Positions 41,045 through 49,471 of a stretch of 64,000 nt of DNA are shown one piece after another (position 1 is the stretch's first letter; every line of letters starts with the position of its first letter). Position numbers and translations under genes: made by a program. Under the pieces are notes generated by a model that did not search any database, was not told where the DNA came from, and saw nothing but the letters and a program-made list of their open reading frames with translations. This stretch comes from Kineosporia sp. NBRC 101731. GTDB taxonomy: Bacteria; Actinomycetota; Actinomycetes; Actinomycetales; Kineosporiaceae. The stretch covers positions 1,555,075 to 1,619,074 of the forward strand of contig NZ_BSTC01000001.1 in assembly GCF_030269305.1 (NCBI RefSeq). The letters are read 5' to 3'.

Positions 41045-42136
41045 GTGAAACCCAGCCGTCTGCTTGTTGGCCTGGCCACTTCCAGTGTCGTCGCCGTCTG
41101 CCTCGCCGCACCCGCAGCTTCCGCGGGTGCCGCCGTCGGCGTCAGCGCTACTCCCACCAACCAACTGGTGGCCGTTACCGCCGCGCAGAAGGAGTCCGTG
41201 AAGCAGGACAAGGCGGCCGACGCGCTCGCCAAGAAGCTCGGGAAGGAGAGCGCGGGCGTCTACTACGAGGGCAGCACGCTGAAGGCCGCGGTCACCACCA
41301 AGGCCGCCCTGAAGACCGCCAAGGCCGAGGGGGCCAGCGCGAAACTGGTCAAGAACACCACGGCCCAGCTCAACGCCGCCGTCAAGACCCTCGACTCGAC
41401 GGTGAAGCTGCCGGGTACCTCCTACGGTGTCGACCTGACGGCGAACAAGGTGCTGGTCACCGTCGACAGCACGGTCAAGGGTGCGAAGCTGGCCAAGGTC
41501 GAGGCCGCGGTCGCCAAGCTCGGCACCAAGGCCACGCTGGAGAAGACCTCCGGCGTGTTCAGCACCAAGATCGCCGGTGGGCAGGCCATCTACGGCGGTG
41601 GCTACCGCTGCTCGCTGGGCTTCAACGTGGTCAGCGGTTCGACGTACTACTTCCTGACCGCCGGGCACTGCGCCGAGGTGGCGAGCACCTGGTACTCGAA
41701 CTCCGGTCAGACCACCACGCTCGGGCCGACGGTGGGCTACTCGTTCCCGGGCAACGACTACGCCCTGGTCCGGTACAGCAGCTCCAGCACGGCCCACCCG
41801 GGCACGGTCTACACCTACAGCGGCTCGCAGGAGATCTCCAGCGCCGGCACGCCGACCGTGGGCCAGACCGTCTACCGCAGCGGTAGCACCACCGGTGTTC
41901 GCAGTGGCCGGGTGACCGCGCTCAACTCCACCGTCAACTACGCCGAGGGCAGCGTCTCCGGGCTCATCCGGACCACGGTCTGCGCCGAGGGTGGCGACAG
42001 CGGTGGCTCGCTCTACGCGGGCACGGTGGCGTACGGCCTGACATCGGGTGGCAGTGGTAACTGCACCTCCGGTGGCGTCACGTACTTCCAGCCGGTTCCG
42101 GAGGCGCTCAGCGTCTACGGGGTCAGCATTTACTAA
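41045..42136 (+). CDS. Secreted alpha-lytic/streptogrisin-type (S1E) serine protease
   Basis: A 363-aa preproenzyme. A signal peptide ends near PAASA. A Lys/Ala-rich propeptide of about 150 residues follows, of the alpha-lytic pro-domain type (repeated [12 protein letters not shown] helices). The mature chymotrypsin-fold domain begins near [11 protein letters not shown], with catalytic His208 (TAGHC), Asp238 (NDYALV) and Ser319 (GGDSGGS). Cys pairs fit the family. The GTG at 41045 follows GAGAGGA at 7 nt. The pro-region probably acts as a folding chaperone. A terminator follows at 42163. Expected role: extracellular protein degradation. Confidence 0.94.
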   Translation: MKPSRLLVGLATSSVVAVCLAAPAASAGAAVGVSATPTNQLVAVTAAQKESVKQDKAADALAKKLGKESAGVYYEGSTLKAAVTTKAALKTAKAEGASAKLVKNTTAQLNAAVKTLDSTVKLPGTSYGVDLTANKVLVTVDSTVKGAKLAKVEAAVAKLGTKATLEKTSGVFSTKIAGGQAIYGGGYRCSLGFNVVSGSTYYFLTAGHCAEVASTWYSNSGQTTTLGPTVGYSFPGNDYALVRYSSSSTAHPGTVYTYSGSQEISSAGTPTVGQTVYRSGSTTGVRSGRVTALNSTVNYAEGSVSGLIRTTVCAEGGDSGGSLYAGTVAYGLTSGGSGNCTSGGVTYFQPVPEALSVYGVSIY

Positions 42137-42162
42137 GGGGTTCGTCCCCTGAGGGGGCGAAC

Positions 42163-42210
42163 GTGAGGACGCCGGTGAGCCCTGACCACCGGCGTCCTCA
42201 CTCCTTTGTC
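42163..42210 (+). terminator. Hairpin terminator of the secreted protease gene
   Basis: A perfect 15-bp stem (GTGAGGACGCCGGTG at 42163-42177 with its complement at 42187-42201) is followed by TCCTTTGTCC. Confidence 0.85.
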
Positions 42211-42325
42211 CCTCCCCCGGCTGGAGGGATGCCGTGAAGGGGGCGGATCGGGCATGATCGGTTCTCTGCGTGCGACCCGACCCCGGCCGGGCATAGCCTG
42301 GTTGCGGACGAGGGGTGGTGAGGGC

Positions 42326-42856
42326 ATGCGGCGCACCGGTAACGAGCCGAACAGCGCGCGCAGCCCGCTCCGGCTGCGTCTGGGGCTGGCGCTGACCGGC
42401 CTGGTCTCCTCCACGATCACGGCCGTCGTCCTGGCCGGCCGGGGGTCCACCGCGATCGTGCTGATGTTCGCCGCCGTGGCGGTGAGCGCGGCCGTCGACC
42501 TGTTCGTGGTGGTGCGCCGGATGCGGCAGGGCCCGCACTTCCAGCCGGGCTCCCAGGTGCCGCCCTACCCGCCCGTCGACCCGCCGCCGCGGCCCCCACG
42601 GGAGCGTCGCCCGGTCGACGAGGGCACCCGCGTCCGCCGGTACCTCCTGATCATGGGAACCTGCGTACTGCTCGTCGTCGTGGCCTGGACCGTGGTGAGA
42701 CCGATCTCCACCGGTACAGCCGTGATCATGGGCATCGTCGCTGCCGCTCTTCCACCCGTCGCCGTGTTCGTCGCCGGTTTCGGGGCGCACCTCTCCGGTG
42801 GCGGTGACGGCCCGGGATGGCAGCGTCGTCCCCGGGACGGGGGACTGGGAAACTAA
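42326..42856 (+). CDS. Membrane protein combining a DUF6343-like and a DUF3099-like segment
   Basis: A 176-aa protein with four hydrophobic segments in two pairs. The first part (RRTGNEPNSARSPLRLRLGLALTGLV) matches the pattern of the short actinobacterial DUF6343 proteins. After a Pro-rich linker, the second part (TRVRRYLLIMGTCVLLVVVAWTVVRP to LPPVAVFVAG) has the look of DUF3099. In many genomes these appear as separate small proteins. The ATG at 42326 has GGTGAGGG just upstream, and an in-frame start at 42206 would add 40 unlikely residues. Function is unknown. Confidence 0.65.
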   Translation: MRRTGNEPNSARSPLRLRLGLALTGLVSSTITAVVLAGRGSTAIVLMFAAVAVSAAVDLFVVVRRMRQGPHFQPGSQVPPYPPVDPPPRPPRERRPVDEGTRVRRYLLIMGTCVLLVVVAWTVVRPISTGTAVIMGIVAAALPPVAVFVAGFGAHLSGGGDGPGWQRRPRDGGLGN

Positions 42857-43034
42857 GTCCCCCGCGACGCAACCGGCACAGGGGTCTCGTGCGTCAGACC
42901 CCCTGCCTGCCGTGGGTCTACCCATGGCGAGCTATGAATTGTTCGGACAAAAGCCACGCGGATAGGGCGATCCGGTTCGGGTGAGTCGCCGCTGTCGCGT
43001 ACCGTAGTACCCGGTAGAGGGAAGGAGCGTTGCC

Positions 43035-45038
43035 TTGTCGGACCCGGCGCGCCTGTCGCAGGAAACGGGCAACCAGCTCATTGATGGTGCGAACACGGCT
43101 GACCCCACGACCGGGACTCTGGAGTACGCCTCGGCGTCTGCGGAGACCGCACCGGAGCTCAGCCCGTTGGCAGCTACGAGAGCTGTCGGCCCTGTTGATC
43201 TTTCCTCTTCTTCTGACACCTCTTCTTCCAGCACATCGGGTGGTTCTGGGCCAGTGCGACTGATCGGCGGAGACGAGACCTCCGAAGCGATGCAGATGGC
43301 GGAGGCGGGCGCGATGTCGCTCGCCCCAAACTCCGACGCGGGTAGGGCGGACTTGTTCTCCACCTCCACCCTGCCGGCCGTCGTGGGAGGTGGCCCCGAC
43401 AGCGGTGGCCTCTCTCTCAGCGCGGCCTCCGTAGGGGCAGCCCTCAGGGCCACCGGAGCCCCTCTCGATGTGGCAGCTGTCCCATCGAGTTCACCGGCCT
43501 CCGGCTCACTGCCGACGGCCGATCCCGAACTGGGCCCCTCGACCGAGCCCTACACGGTCCAGCCCGAACCGGCCTCCGTGCCGGCCGGTGCCTCGTCGTT
43601 CGGCGCTTCGTCGTTCGGTGCCTCGTCGTTCGGTGCCTCGGCCTCAGCCGGGTCGGGTGCGTCCGGGGCCGGTCGTGGTGGTCAGCCGCAGCAGCAGTCC
43701 TCCCGGGCCGCAGCCTCGTCGGGCCAGTCCGAGTCGTCGGGTCAGTCGGGTCAGGCCGGCCAGGGTGGTCCGTCGGGTCAGGGCGGTGGCCGTCCTGGTC
43801 GCCGCTCACCCGACACGGGGGCCTTCGTACCGCGGGAGATGGTCGCCCGGCGCCGTGCCGCCGAGGCGATGACGCGAGCCATCGTGATGGCGCCGCCTCT
43901 GCCGCCGTCGATGATGACCGGTTCCCAGCCGATGCCGGGGGTGCAGAACCCGGCCAGCGGGCCGATCACGCAGCCCGGCGGCCCCGAGACCCACGTCGAC
44001 CCGGCGGCCGCGGCTGCTGCCGCGGCCCGGGCCCAGGTCCAGCCCGGCGCCAAGAACCGTAAGCGCAAGGGTCGCAAGCAGGGGGCCCACACCGCTGGCA
44101 TCCCGATGAACACCGGTGCCAACCAGCAGGTGCAGCCGCCCACCGGCCAGCTGCCGACCGCTCCCGGCACCGGCTCGATGCCGATCGGCTACAACAACCC
44201 GCAGGGCTACGCGCCGCAGGGCTACCCCCAGGGGTACGCGCCCCAGGGTTACACCCCGCAGGGCTACCCGCAGACCTACGCCCCGCAGGCCTACGCACCC
44301 CAGGGCTACCAGCAGCAGGGTTACCAGCAGCAGGTGCCGACCGGGTCGATGCCGGTGAGCGCGATGGGTTCGGTGGGTGTGCCCACCGCCCCGCCGCAGC
44401 AGCAGCTCTACCAGGGGCGGCCGCCGCGGCAGCCGAACCAGAAGCTGCCCTCCCCGGCCGCCCGCTGGGCCATGTTCGCCGTGGTCTGCCTGGTCATCGG
44501 CGGCATCATCGCCGGCGTCATGATCAGCCTGGGCGCTCGGGAAAAGGATCCGAACGCCGGTGGGGGCAACACCACGGCCACGCCCACGGCGACGGCCACG
44601 CAGGCGGTGGAGACAGTCAGTCTGGACTTCGACACGCAGCCGTTCGACCCGGTGTCCGGCAACGGCATCAAGGATGACGGCGATGCCTACCGCACGATGG
44701 GCTGGTACAACTCGGCCCAGTTCGGCAACCTCAAGCCGGGAGTCGGTCTGCTGATCGACCTGGGCAAGGCGAAGAAAGTCAGCAAGATCAGCGTCAACGT
44801 GGGCGGTCAACCCATCACCGTCGGTCTCCGGTCGGCGAACTCGCTCTCCACCAGCTCCCTCGACGACTACGACACTGTCGTCAAGCAGAAGAAGGTCACG
44901 GGCAAGGTCGACCTGAACGCCTCCTCCGCCGATGCCCAGCGCTACTGGCTGATCTGGGTGACCAGCCTGGCGCCGCGCAGCGACGGCAAGTTTGACGCGA
45001 CGCTGAAGAACCTGAAGGTCACCGGGCCCAAGGAGTAA
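43035..45038 (+). CDS. Disordered Gln/Gly/Ser-rich membrane protein with an extracellular discoidin-like C-terminal domain
   Basis: A 667-aa single-pass membrane protein. Residues 1 to about 470 are low-complexity: Ser/Ala/Gly-rich, with three GASSF repeats, a Gln/Gly block, a basic patch (KNRKRKGRKQG) and a run of PQGY repeats near 390-435. One helix (MFAVVCLVIGGIIAGVMISLG) lies near 480. The external domain of about 165 residues has DFDTQPFDPVSGNGIKDDGD, GNLKPGVGLLIDLG and ITVGLRSAN. This resembles the beta-sandwich domain found at the C-terminus of actinobacterial MurJ/MviN proteins. The TTG start follows GAAGGAG at 7 nt. It may bind cell-wall glycan; this is inference. Confidence 0.72.
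   Translation: MSDPARLSQETGNQLIDGANTADPTTGTLEYASASAETAPELSPLAATRAVGPVDLSSSSDTSSSSTSGGSGPVRLIGGDETSEAMQMAEAGAMSLAPNSDAGRADLFSTSTLPAVVGGGPDSGGLSLSAASVGAALRATGAPLDVAAVPSSSPASGSLPTADPELGPSTEPYTVQPEPASVPAGASSFGASSFGASSFGASASAGSGASGAGRGGQPQQQSSRAAASSGQSESSGQSGQAGQGGPSGQGGGRPGRRSPDTGAFVPREMVARRRAAEAMTRAIVMAPPLPPSMMTGSQPMPGVQNPASGPITQPGGPETHVDPAAAAAAAARAQVQPGAKNRKRKGRKQGAHTAGIPMNTGANQQVQPPTGQLPTAPGTGSMPIGYNNPQGYAPQGYPQGYAPQGYTPQGYPQTYAPQAYAPQGYQQQGYQQQVPTGSMPVSAMGSVGVPTAPPQQQLYQGRPPRQPNQKLPSPAARWAMFAVVCLVIGGIIAGVMISLGAREKDPNAGGGNTTATPTATATQAVETVSLDFDTQPFDPVSGNGIKDDGDAYRTMGWYNSAQFGNLKPGVGLLIDLGKAKKVSKISVNVGGQPITVGLRSANSLSTSSLDDYDTVVKQKKVTGKVDLNASSADAQRYWLIWVTSLAPRSDGKFDATLKNLKVTGPKE
44199..44331. repeat. 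Degenerate coding repeats (PQGY units)
   Basis: A block of 15- to 30-bp units such as CCGCAGGGCTACGC and CCCCAGGGTTACAC encodes about ten Tyr-containing PQGY/PQAY/QQGY units in the cytoplasmic part of the 667-aa protein. Confidence 0.8.
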
Positions 45039-45049
45039 ATGTTCTTCGC

Positions 45050-45082
45050 GAAAGGCGCGCTCCCTTCGGGGGCGCGCCTTTC
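45050..45082. terminator. Bidirectional hairpin terminator
   Basis: GAAAGGCGCGC (45050-45060) pairs with GCGCGCCTTTC (45072-45082) and continues inward as CCC/GGG around a TTC loop. It lies between the stops at 45038 (+) and 45084 (-). Confidence 0.88.
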
Positions 45083-45083
45083 G

Positions 45084-45407
45084 TCATATCCGCGAGCGCA
45101 GCCCGTCCAGCACATGGTCGGCGAGGGGCCAGCGGGGCACGACTCCGTCGACGGTGATTGCCACGACTCCCTGGCCGGCGCGCGCCCAGCTGATGCCCTC
45201 GTAGCTCAGCACCGTGCCGGGGCGGGCCAGCCAGTGGCGCAGGGCTTCGCGGTCGAAGACGGCGTAGCAGTTGTCGCCGACCCAGCACTCCACGGACGCC
45301 CGGAAGATGCGCAGCTCCAGGGTGACCGCGCTGCCTGCGGTGTCACGCAGATCGATTCCCAGGCCGGTCATGCTCCCAGCGTCGGTCAGGGTGCTGACCC
45401 TCACCAT
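45084..45407 (-). CDS. Small protein of unknown function
   Basis: About 107 aa from the ATG at 45407; a GTG at 45422 is in frame. A mixed alpha/beta pattern can be seen (VTLELRIFRASVECWVGDNCYAVFDREALRHWL, then GVVAITVDGVVPRWPL). Two Cys are present. It has no signal peptide or membrane helix. Codon use fits a real gene, but I do not recognise a family. It lies downstream of a palindromic repeat element that separates it from the second tyrosine kinase gene on the same strand. Confidence 0.6.
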   Translation of the reverse strand: MVRVSTLTDAGSMTGLGIDLRDTAGSAVTLELRIFRASVECWVGDNCYAVFDREALRHWLARPGTVLSYEGISWARAGQGVVAITVDGVVPRWPLADHVLDGLRSRI

Positions 45408-45514
45408 GACGCGACATGGCACGCTAGATGCACCGTATGTAATCAGTTCGTCACAGTACCTGGTGTGGCTCGCAGCGGCTCACGTTCCCCCTCCGGAAAA
45501 GCCCAAGTCCCCTT

Positions 45515-45582
45515 GTTCGTGATCATGCAAAGTGTCCCCAGGCCGACGATTCGGTCTGGGGACACTTTGCATGATCACGAAC
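45515..45582. repeat. Dispersed palindromic element, copy 2 (near-perfect 32-bp stem)
   Basis: Arms 45515-45546 and 45551-45582 are inverted repeats of 32 bp with a single mismatch (G opposite T) and a CGAT loop. The outer 16 bp (GTTCGTGATCATGCAA) are the family ends; the inner AGTGTCCCCAGG part is specific to this copy. The element lies 20 nt after the stop of the second tyrosine kinase gene and before the next minus-strand gene, where it would act as a terminator or 3'-end stabiliser. Confidence 0.92.
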
Positions 45583-45601
45583 TACTGGGGCCGGCTGAGG
45601 T

Positions 45602-47041
45602 TCAGGGGGTTGGGGCCGGGGCGCTTTCGGGCTCGGGAAGGGTGACGGCGGCCGGGCGCACGATCTTGGGGAGGGGCTTGGCCTGGGAGACGTCGCCGTA
45701 CCCATAGCCGTATCCGTACCCGTCGTAGCCGCCCCGGTGCTTCTTCTTGGGGGCGAAGTTCAGGACTGATCCGAGCAGCTTGGCGTTGACGGCATCGAGT
45801 GCCTGCAGGGCGCGGTTGGCGTCTTCCTTGCGGGTCTTGCCGTGGCGCAGCACCAGCACGGCGCCGTCGGCCGCGGCGGCCAGCACGGCCGCGTCGGTGA
45901 CGGGCAGCAGGGGCGGGGCGTCGACCACGACCACGTCGTAGTGCTCGGCCAGGGTGGCGAGGAGGTCGGCCATCTGCTGGGAACCGAGTAGTTCCGAGGG
46001 GTTCGGGGGAGTGGGGCCGGAGGGGAGCACGGCCAGGGTGTCGCGGCCGTAGACCGTGACCACGTCACGCAGGTCGTGGCGGCCGGCGAGCACGGTGGTC
46101 AGGCCCGCTCCGCTGCTGATACCCAGGTACCGCCCGACACTGGGCTTGCGCAGGTCGCCGTCCACCAGCACCACCCGGGCGCCGCCCAGGGCCAGGGTGA
46201 GCGCGAGATTGCAGGCTGAGGTGCTCTTTCCCTCGTCCGGTAGGGGAGAGGTGACCACGATGACGCGGGGCGGCGAGTCGACATCGGCGAACTGGAGATT
46301 GGTGCGCAGCGTGCGGAAGGCCTCGGCCCGCGCACCGTGTTCGTCGGAGTCGACCAGCGGCTGCTTGGAGGTGCTCGGGTCGAACGGCACCACGCCGAGA
46401 GGAACTGCGCCGGTGAGCTTCTCGATGTCGGAGATGCTGGTGACCGAGGTGTTCAGGGCGTCGCGCAGCACGGCCGCGCCGATGCCCAGGCCGAGGCCGA
46501 CCAGCAGGCCGAGTGCGAGGTTCAGCGGCACCCGCGGGGCGACCGGGACGGAGGACTCCGTAGCGCTCTCCACCACGGACAGGCGCACCGGCGAGGACTC
46601 CTGCTGAGGAAGCTTTTCCAGCTGGGAGACGTAGTCGGGGAACTTGTCGGCGATGCCGTTGGCGATGATCGCGGCCCGTTTCGGGTCGGTGTCGGTGACG
46701 GTGATGTCGAGCAGCACCGTGTCGGCCGGGGCGGTCACGCTGATCTGGCCCGCGGAGATCGGCACCCCGTAGGCGGCGGAGACCTTGTCGAGTACGGACG
46801 GACTGGTGACCACGTCGGCGTACGACTTGATGCGCTGCTGGATGAACGTACTGCCCTGGCTCATCTGGGTGACGCTGTCCTGGTTCTCGCCGGTGATCCC
46901 GACGAACATCTCGGTGGTGGCCGAGTAGGTGCGCACCTGGCGGTCGGTATAGGCGTACGCGGCGCCGAGGCCGAGAGCCGCGAGCAGTAACACCACGAGC
47001 CACTGCCGGCGCAACACATGCAGGTACTGAACGATGGTCAC
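45602..47041 (-). CDS. Bacterial tyrosine kinase (Wzc/CpsCD-like), short paralogue
   Basis: A 479-aa inner-membrane protein and close paralogue of the 1016-aa kinase at 28383. It has the same order: N-terminal helix (WLVVLLLAALGLGAAYAYT), Wzz-type external domain, second helix (PLNLALGLLVGLGLGIG), Walker A PLPDEGKSTSACN, Walker A' VLVDGDLRKP, Walker B VVVVDAPPLLPVTD. A Tyr cluster (GGYDGYGYGYGYGD) is followed by only about 30 residues. The GTG at 47041 has a GGGGGG tract at 6 nt and aligns with the paralogue; an ATG at 47071 is in frame. It would regulate exopolysaccharide polymerisation through autophosphorylation. Confidence 0.9.
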   Translation of the reverse strand: MTIVQYLHVLRRQWLVVLLLAALGLGAAYAYTDRQVRTYSATTEMFVGITGENQDSVTQMSQGSTFIQQRIKSYADVVTSPSVLDKVSAAYGVPISAGQISVTAPADTVLLDITVTDTDPKRAAIIANGIADKFPDYVSQLEKLPQQESSPVRLSVVESATESSVPVAPRVPLNLALGLLVGLGLGIGAAVLRDALNTSVTSISDIEKLTGAVPLGVVPFDPSTSKQPLVDSDEHGARAEAFRTLRTNLQFADVDSPPRVIVVTSPLPDEGKSTSACNLALTLALGGARVVLVDGDLRKPSVGRYLGISSGAGLTTVLAGRHDLRDVVTVYGRDTLAVLPSGPTPPNPSELLGSQQMADLLATLAEHYDVVVVDAPPLLPVTDAAVLAAAADGAVLVLRHGKTRKEDANRALQALDAVNAKLLGSVLNFAPKKKHRGGYDGYGYGYGYGDVSQAKPLPKIVRPAAVTLPEPESAPAPTP

Positions 47042-47397
47042 GCGTGACCCCCCAAGGGCAGTGTCGGGCATCTGTCCATCGCTGAACGGTCTTCATGCTA
47101 TCGACGCCGAATGGCCGGGACCGGCCTTGTTGCAATCCGTTCGACCGATGCGGGAGTAGGTATTTCGGTCAAAGGAAATCCCGGAGTATGGAATGCTGGG
47201 ATGCCCGCACTCCCGATGGTGCGGTGGAAACTTTTCAGAAATGTGCGCACGAATTCAGATCTGAAATGGCACGCTGCAGTGCAAGTGTGCGTCGGGTGTG
47301 CGTGGAGATGCGCAGGGGCACTGCACCCACGGTGCACTTGCAAACCAATCTCGTCAGCCTCTGGAGAAAGCGGTGAATTCGCGCCTATGCTGACATT

Positions 47398-47413
47398 TAC
47401 TGCACGCGCAGTA
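47398..47413. promoter_or_regulatory. Candidate operator upstream of the HTH-TPR regulator
   Basis: The 416-bp gap 47042-47457 is divergent between the tyrosine kinase gene (-) and a regulator gene (+) and contains no supported gene. TACTGC-ACGC-GCAGTA (47398-47413) is a perfect inverted repeat 44 nt before the regulator start. A second pair, TGCAAGTG near 47277 and CACTTGCA near 47335, lies further upstream. Either may be an autoregulatory site. Confidence 0.35.
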
Positions 47414-47457
47414 GGTGTCGGCGGACCATATTTGCGCGATTGACGGGGGTCATCGTG

Positions 47458-49116
47458 ATGACGGTGGAACGCTGGACAGGGCATGAGGCGTGGGCTTTGC
47501 GTCGGGCTCTGAGAATGACCGTGGTGGGATTTGCCGAATATCTCGGTGTCGGCACCCGCACGGTGAGCAAGTGGGAGGCGCGTGGTGCTGACATCGAACC
47601 GATGCCAGAACTGCAGGCGGTGCTCGACACCGCCCTGGCCCGGGCAGACCGGGCCAGTGCCGAGAGATTCCGGCTGCTGATCCAGGCGGGTACGGCCGCA
47701 AGGGCCGCCGCGGGCAGACGGCGTGGCACGGTGGAGAAATCGCCTTCCTCACCGGCACCGGTGGCTCCGGTGTCCCCGGTGACGAGGGCGGTGGGTCCCG
47801 GGCGTTCGGTCCGGGCCGCCCGTGCCAACCAGAACCTGGCCGATGCGGCCGGCCGTGTGGCGCGTACCTCGGTGCGCGACCGCACGACGGTCCCCGGCCG
47901 GATCCGGCCCAGGCGGCGTCCCGGCGCGCCCTCGGACCTCTCACCGGTGGCTCCGGTGACAGGACCGATCGCGCTGGGTGGTGCCGGGGCTCAAAGTGGC
48001 CCGGGAGGTCCGGGAGGCGTGGCCGTCCACGATTGGCTGACCGACCCTCTGGTCCAGCTACGTGCGGTCGACTCGGTGCCGGAGGGCGGTGCGCCCTCGG
48101 TCGCGCCGTCATTGGCGTGCGCTCCGCCCGAGGGCTGGGAGACGAGCTGGCAGGAGGCCCGGAGGCAGAACGCCACCGAGCCGCCGGGCGGCCTTCTCGC
48201 GGTCGGGCGCAGCGATGTCGAGGCGGTGCAGGAGACCGTCTCGTTCTTCAGCCGTGTCGACCAGCGCCGGGGCGGTGGTCACGCCCGGACGGCGGTGCTG
48301 CAATACCTCACCTCCGACGTGTCCGCGTTCCTGAACGGCCGTTTCACCGACGACTCGGTGCGGCGGCAGATGTTCGCCGCGGCCGGGGAACTCGCGTGCC
48401 TGGCCGGGTGGATGTCGTACGACGACGCAGAACACCCGACGGCGCAGTGGGCCTACTCGATCGCGGTCAAGCTGGCCGCCGAGGCGGACGACGCACCGCT
48501 CGCCGGGTTCGCCCTGCGGGCCATGTCCCGGCAGGTGCTCGACCTCGGCCAGCCCGAGCGAGCACTCGACCTGGCCGCGGCCTCGGTCAACGGGGAGCGG
48601 TACCGGCGGGCCGTACCCCGGGAACGGGCTCTGCTCTGTCTGGGGCAGGCCCGGGCACTCGCCATGGCGGGTGACCGGCAGGCCGCCACGGTGGCGGTCA
48701 AACAGGCCGAGGCGGAGCTGGCCTCGGTCTCGGCGTCCGATGTCGAGCCCGACCGGGTGTTCTTCGTCGGGGAGGCCTCGCTGGCTCACCAGAGCGGTTG
48801 CGTGCTGCGTGACTTCGGAGACCTGCGGGGCGCGCTCGAGGCCTTCGAGCGGGCGGTCCAGATCCGACAGCGATCGAAGTTCGCGCGGGCCCATGCCATC
48901 ACCCTGGGCGACCTGGGCGATGTCCAGGCCCGGCTCGGCCGGCACGACCAGGCCGTCGTGACCTGGTCCCAGGCGCTGGATGCGATGTCCGGCGTCCGCT
49001 CGGCCCGTACCCGCGCCATTGCCCGTCGCATCCGCGTGATGACGGCGAGCAAACCGGTCCGGGTCGAGGGTTCTGAAGAACTCGCGGCCCGCGTGGAGCA
49101 CTACCTGGCCGGGTAG
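47458..49116 (+). CDS. HTH (XRE-like) regulator with C-terminal TPR-type repeats
   Basis: A 552-aa putative transcription factor. Residues about 8-45 form an HTH (WALRRALRMTVVGFAEYLGV then TRTVSKWEARG). Residues about 90-200 are a Pro/Arg/Gly-rich linker. The C-terminal 300 residues are helical repeats of the TPR kind (TAQWAYSIAVKLAAEADDAP, LGDLGDVQARLGRHDQAVVTWSQAL). Proteins of this layout in actinomycetes often respond to a peptide or small ligand through the repeat region. The ATG at 47458 follows GGGGGT at 7 nt. The divergent tyrosine kinase gene is an obvious possible target. Confidence 0.82.
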   Translation: MTVERWTGHEAWALRRALRMTVVGFAEYLGVGTRTVSKWEARGADIEPMPELQAVLDTALARADRASAERFRLLIQAGTAARAAAGRRRGTVEKSPSSPAPVAPVSPVTRAVGPGRSVRAARANQNLADAAGRVARTSVRDRTTVPGRIRPRRRPGAPSDLSPVAPVTGPIALGGAGAQSGPGGPGGVAVHDWLTDPLVQLRAVDSVPEGGAPSVAPSLACAPPEGWETSWQEARRQNATEPPGGLLAVGRSDVEAVQETVSFFSRVDQRRGGGHARTAVLQYLTSDVSAFLNGRFTDDSVRRQMFAAAGELACLAGWMSYDDAEHPTAQWAYSIAVKLAAEADDAPLAGFALRAMSRQVLDLGQPERALDLAAASVNGERYRRAVPRERALLCLGQARALAMAGDRQAATVAVKQAEAELASVSASDVEPDRVFFVGEASLAHQSGCVLRDFGDLRGALEAFERAVQIRQRSKFARAHAITLGDLGDVQARLGRHDQAVVTWSQALDAMSGVRSARTRAIARRIRVMTASKPVRVEGSEELAARVEHYLAG

Positions 49117-49297
49117 ACGAACCTGCGCCGGGTGCCCGGTCACGCGCCGATCGGAGCATCCGGCCAGGAGCCATGCCCAGCACCAGGGCGGGGCCCCTGG
49201 CCAGGACCCATGCCCAGAACCAGGTCGGCGACCAGACGGCTGAGGCCGCCGAGGTGGCTGAGTGGCTGGACGGCTGGGAACGATCGTCCTGCTCTCC

Positions 49298-49376
49298 GTT
49301 CGTGATCATGCAATCCCCTGGCCTTCGGCCGGGAGGCGCCCCTATTTTGCCGGGGAAGGTTTGCATGATCACGAAC
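49298..49376. repeat. Dispersed palindromic element, copy 3
   Basis: Outer arms GTTCGTGATCATGCAA (49298-49313) and TTGCATGATCACGAAC (49361-49376) are perfect inverted repeats. The interior differs from the other copies and holds GGCC-TTCG-GGCC-type pairing. It lies in the 355-bp gap 49117-49471 between two plus-strand genes. Apart from this element I see no gene in that gap. Confidence 0.88.
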
Positions 49377-49471
49377 GAAGGGATGGCTCCCCTCCTCGGT
49401 GGAGGACCGGTCCCAGCCGCTTCCCAGGGGGTTCGGGGCGTGCGCCCGGTTGTCCGGGCGAACCTTCACTC

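Noticed and set aside
41021..42925. 634-aa minus-strand open frame antisense to the secreted protease gene
   Set aside because: Arg/Gly/Asp-rich shadow; it crosses a clear terminator and two real genes.
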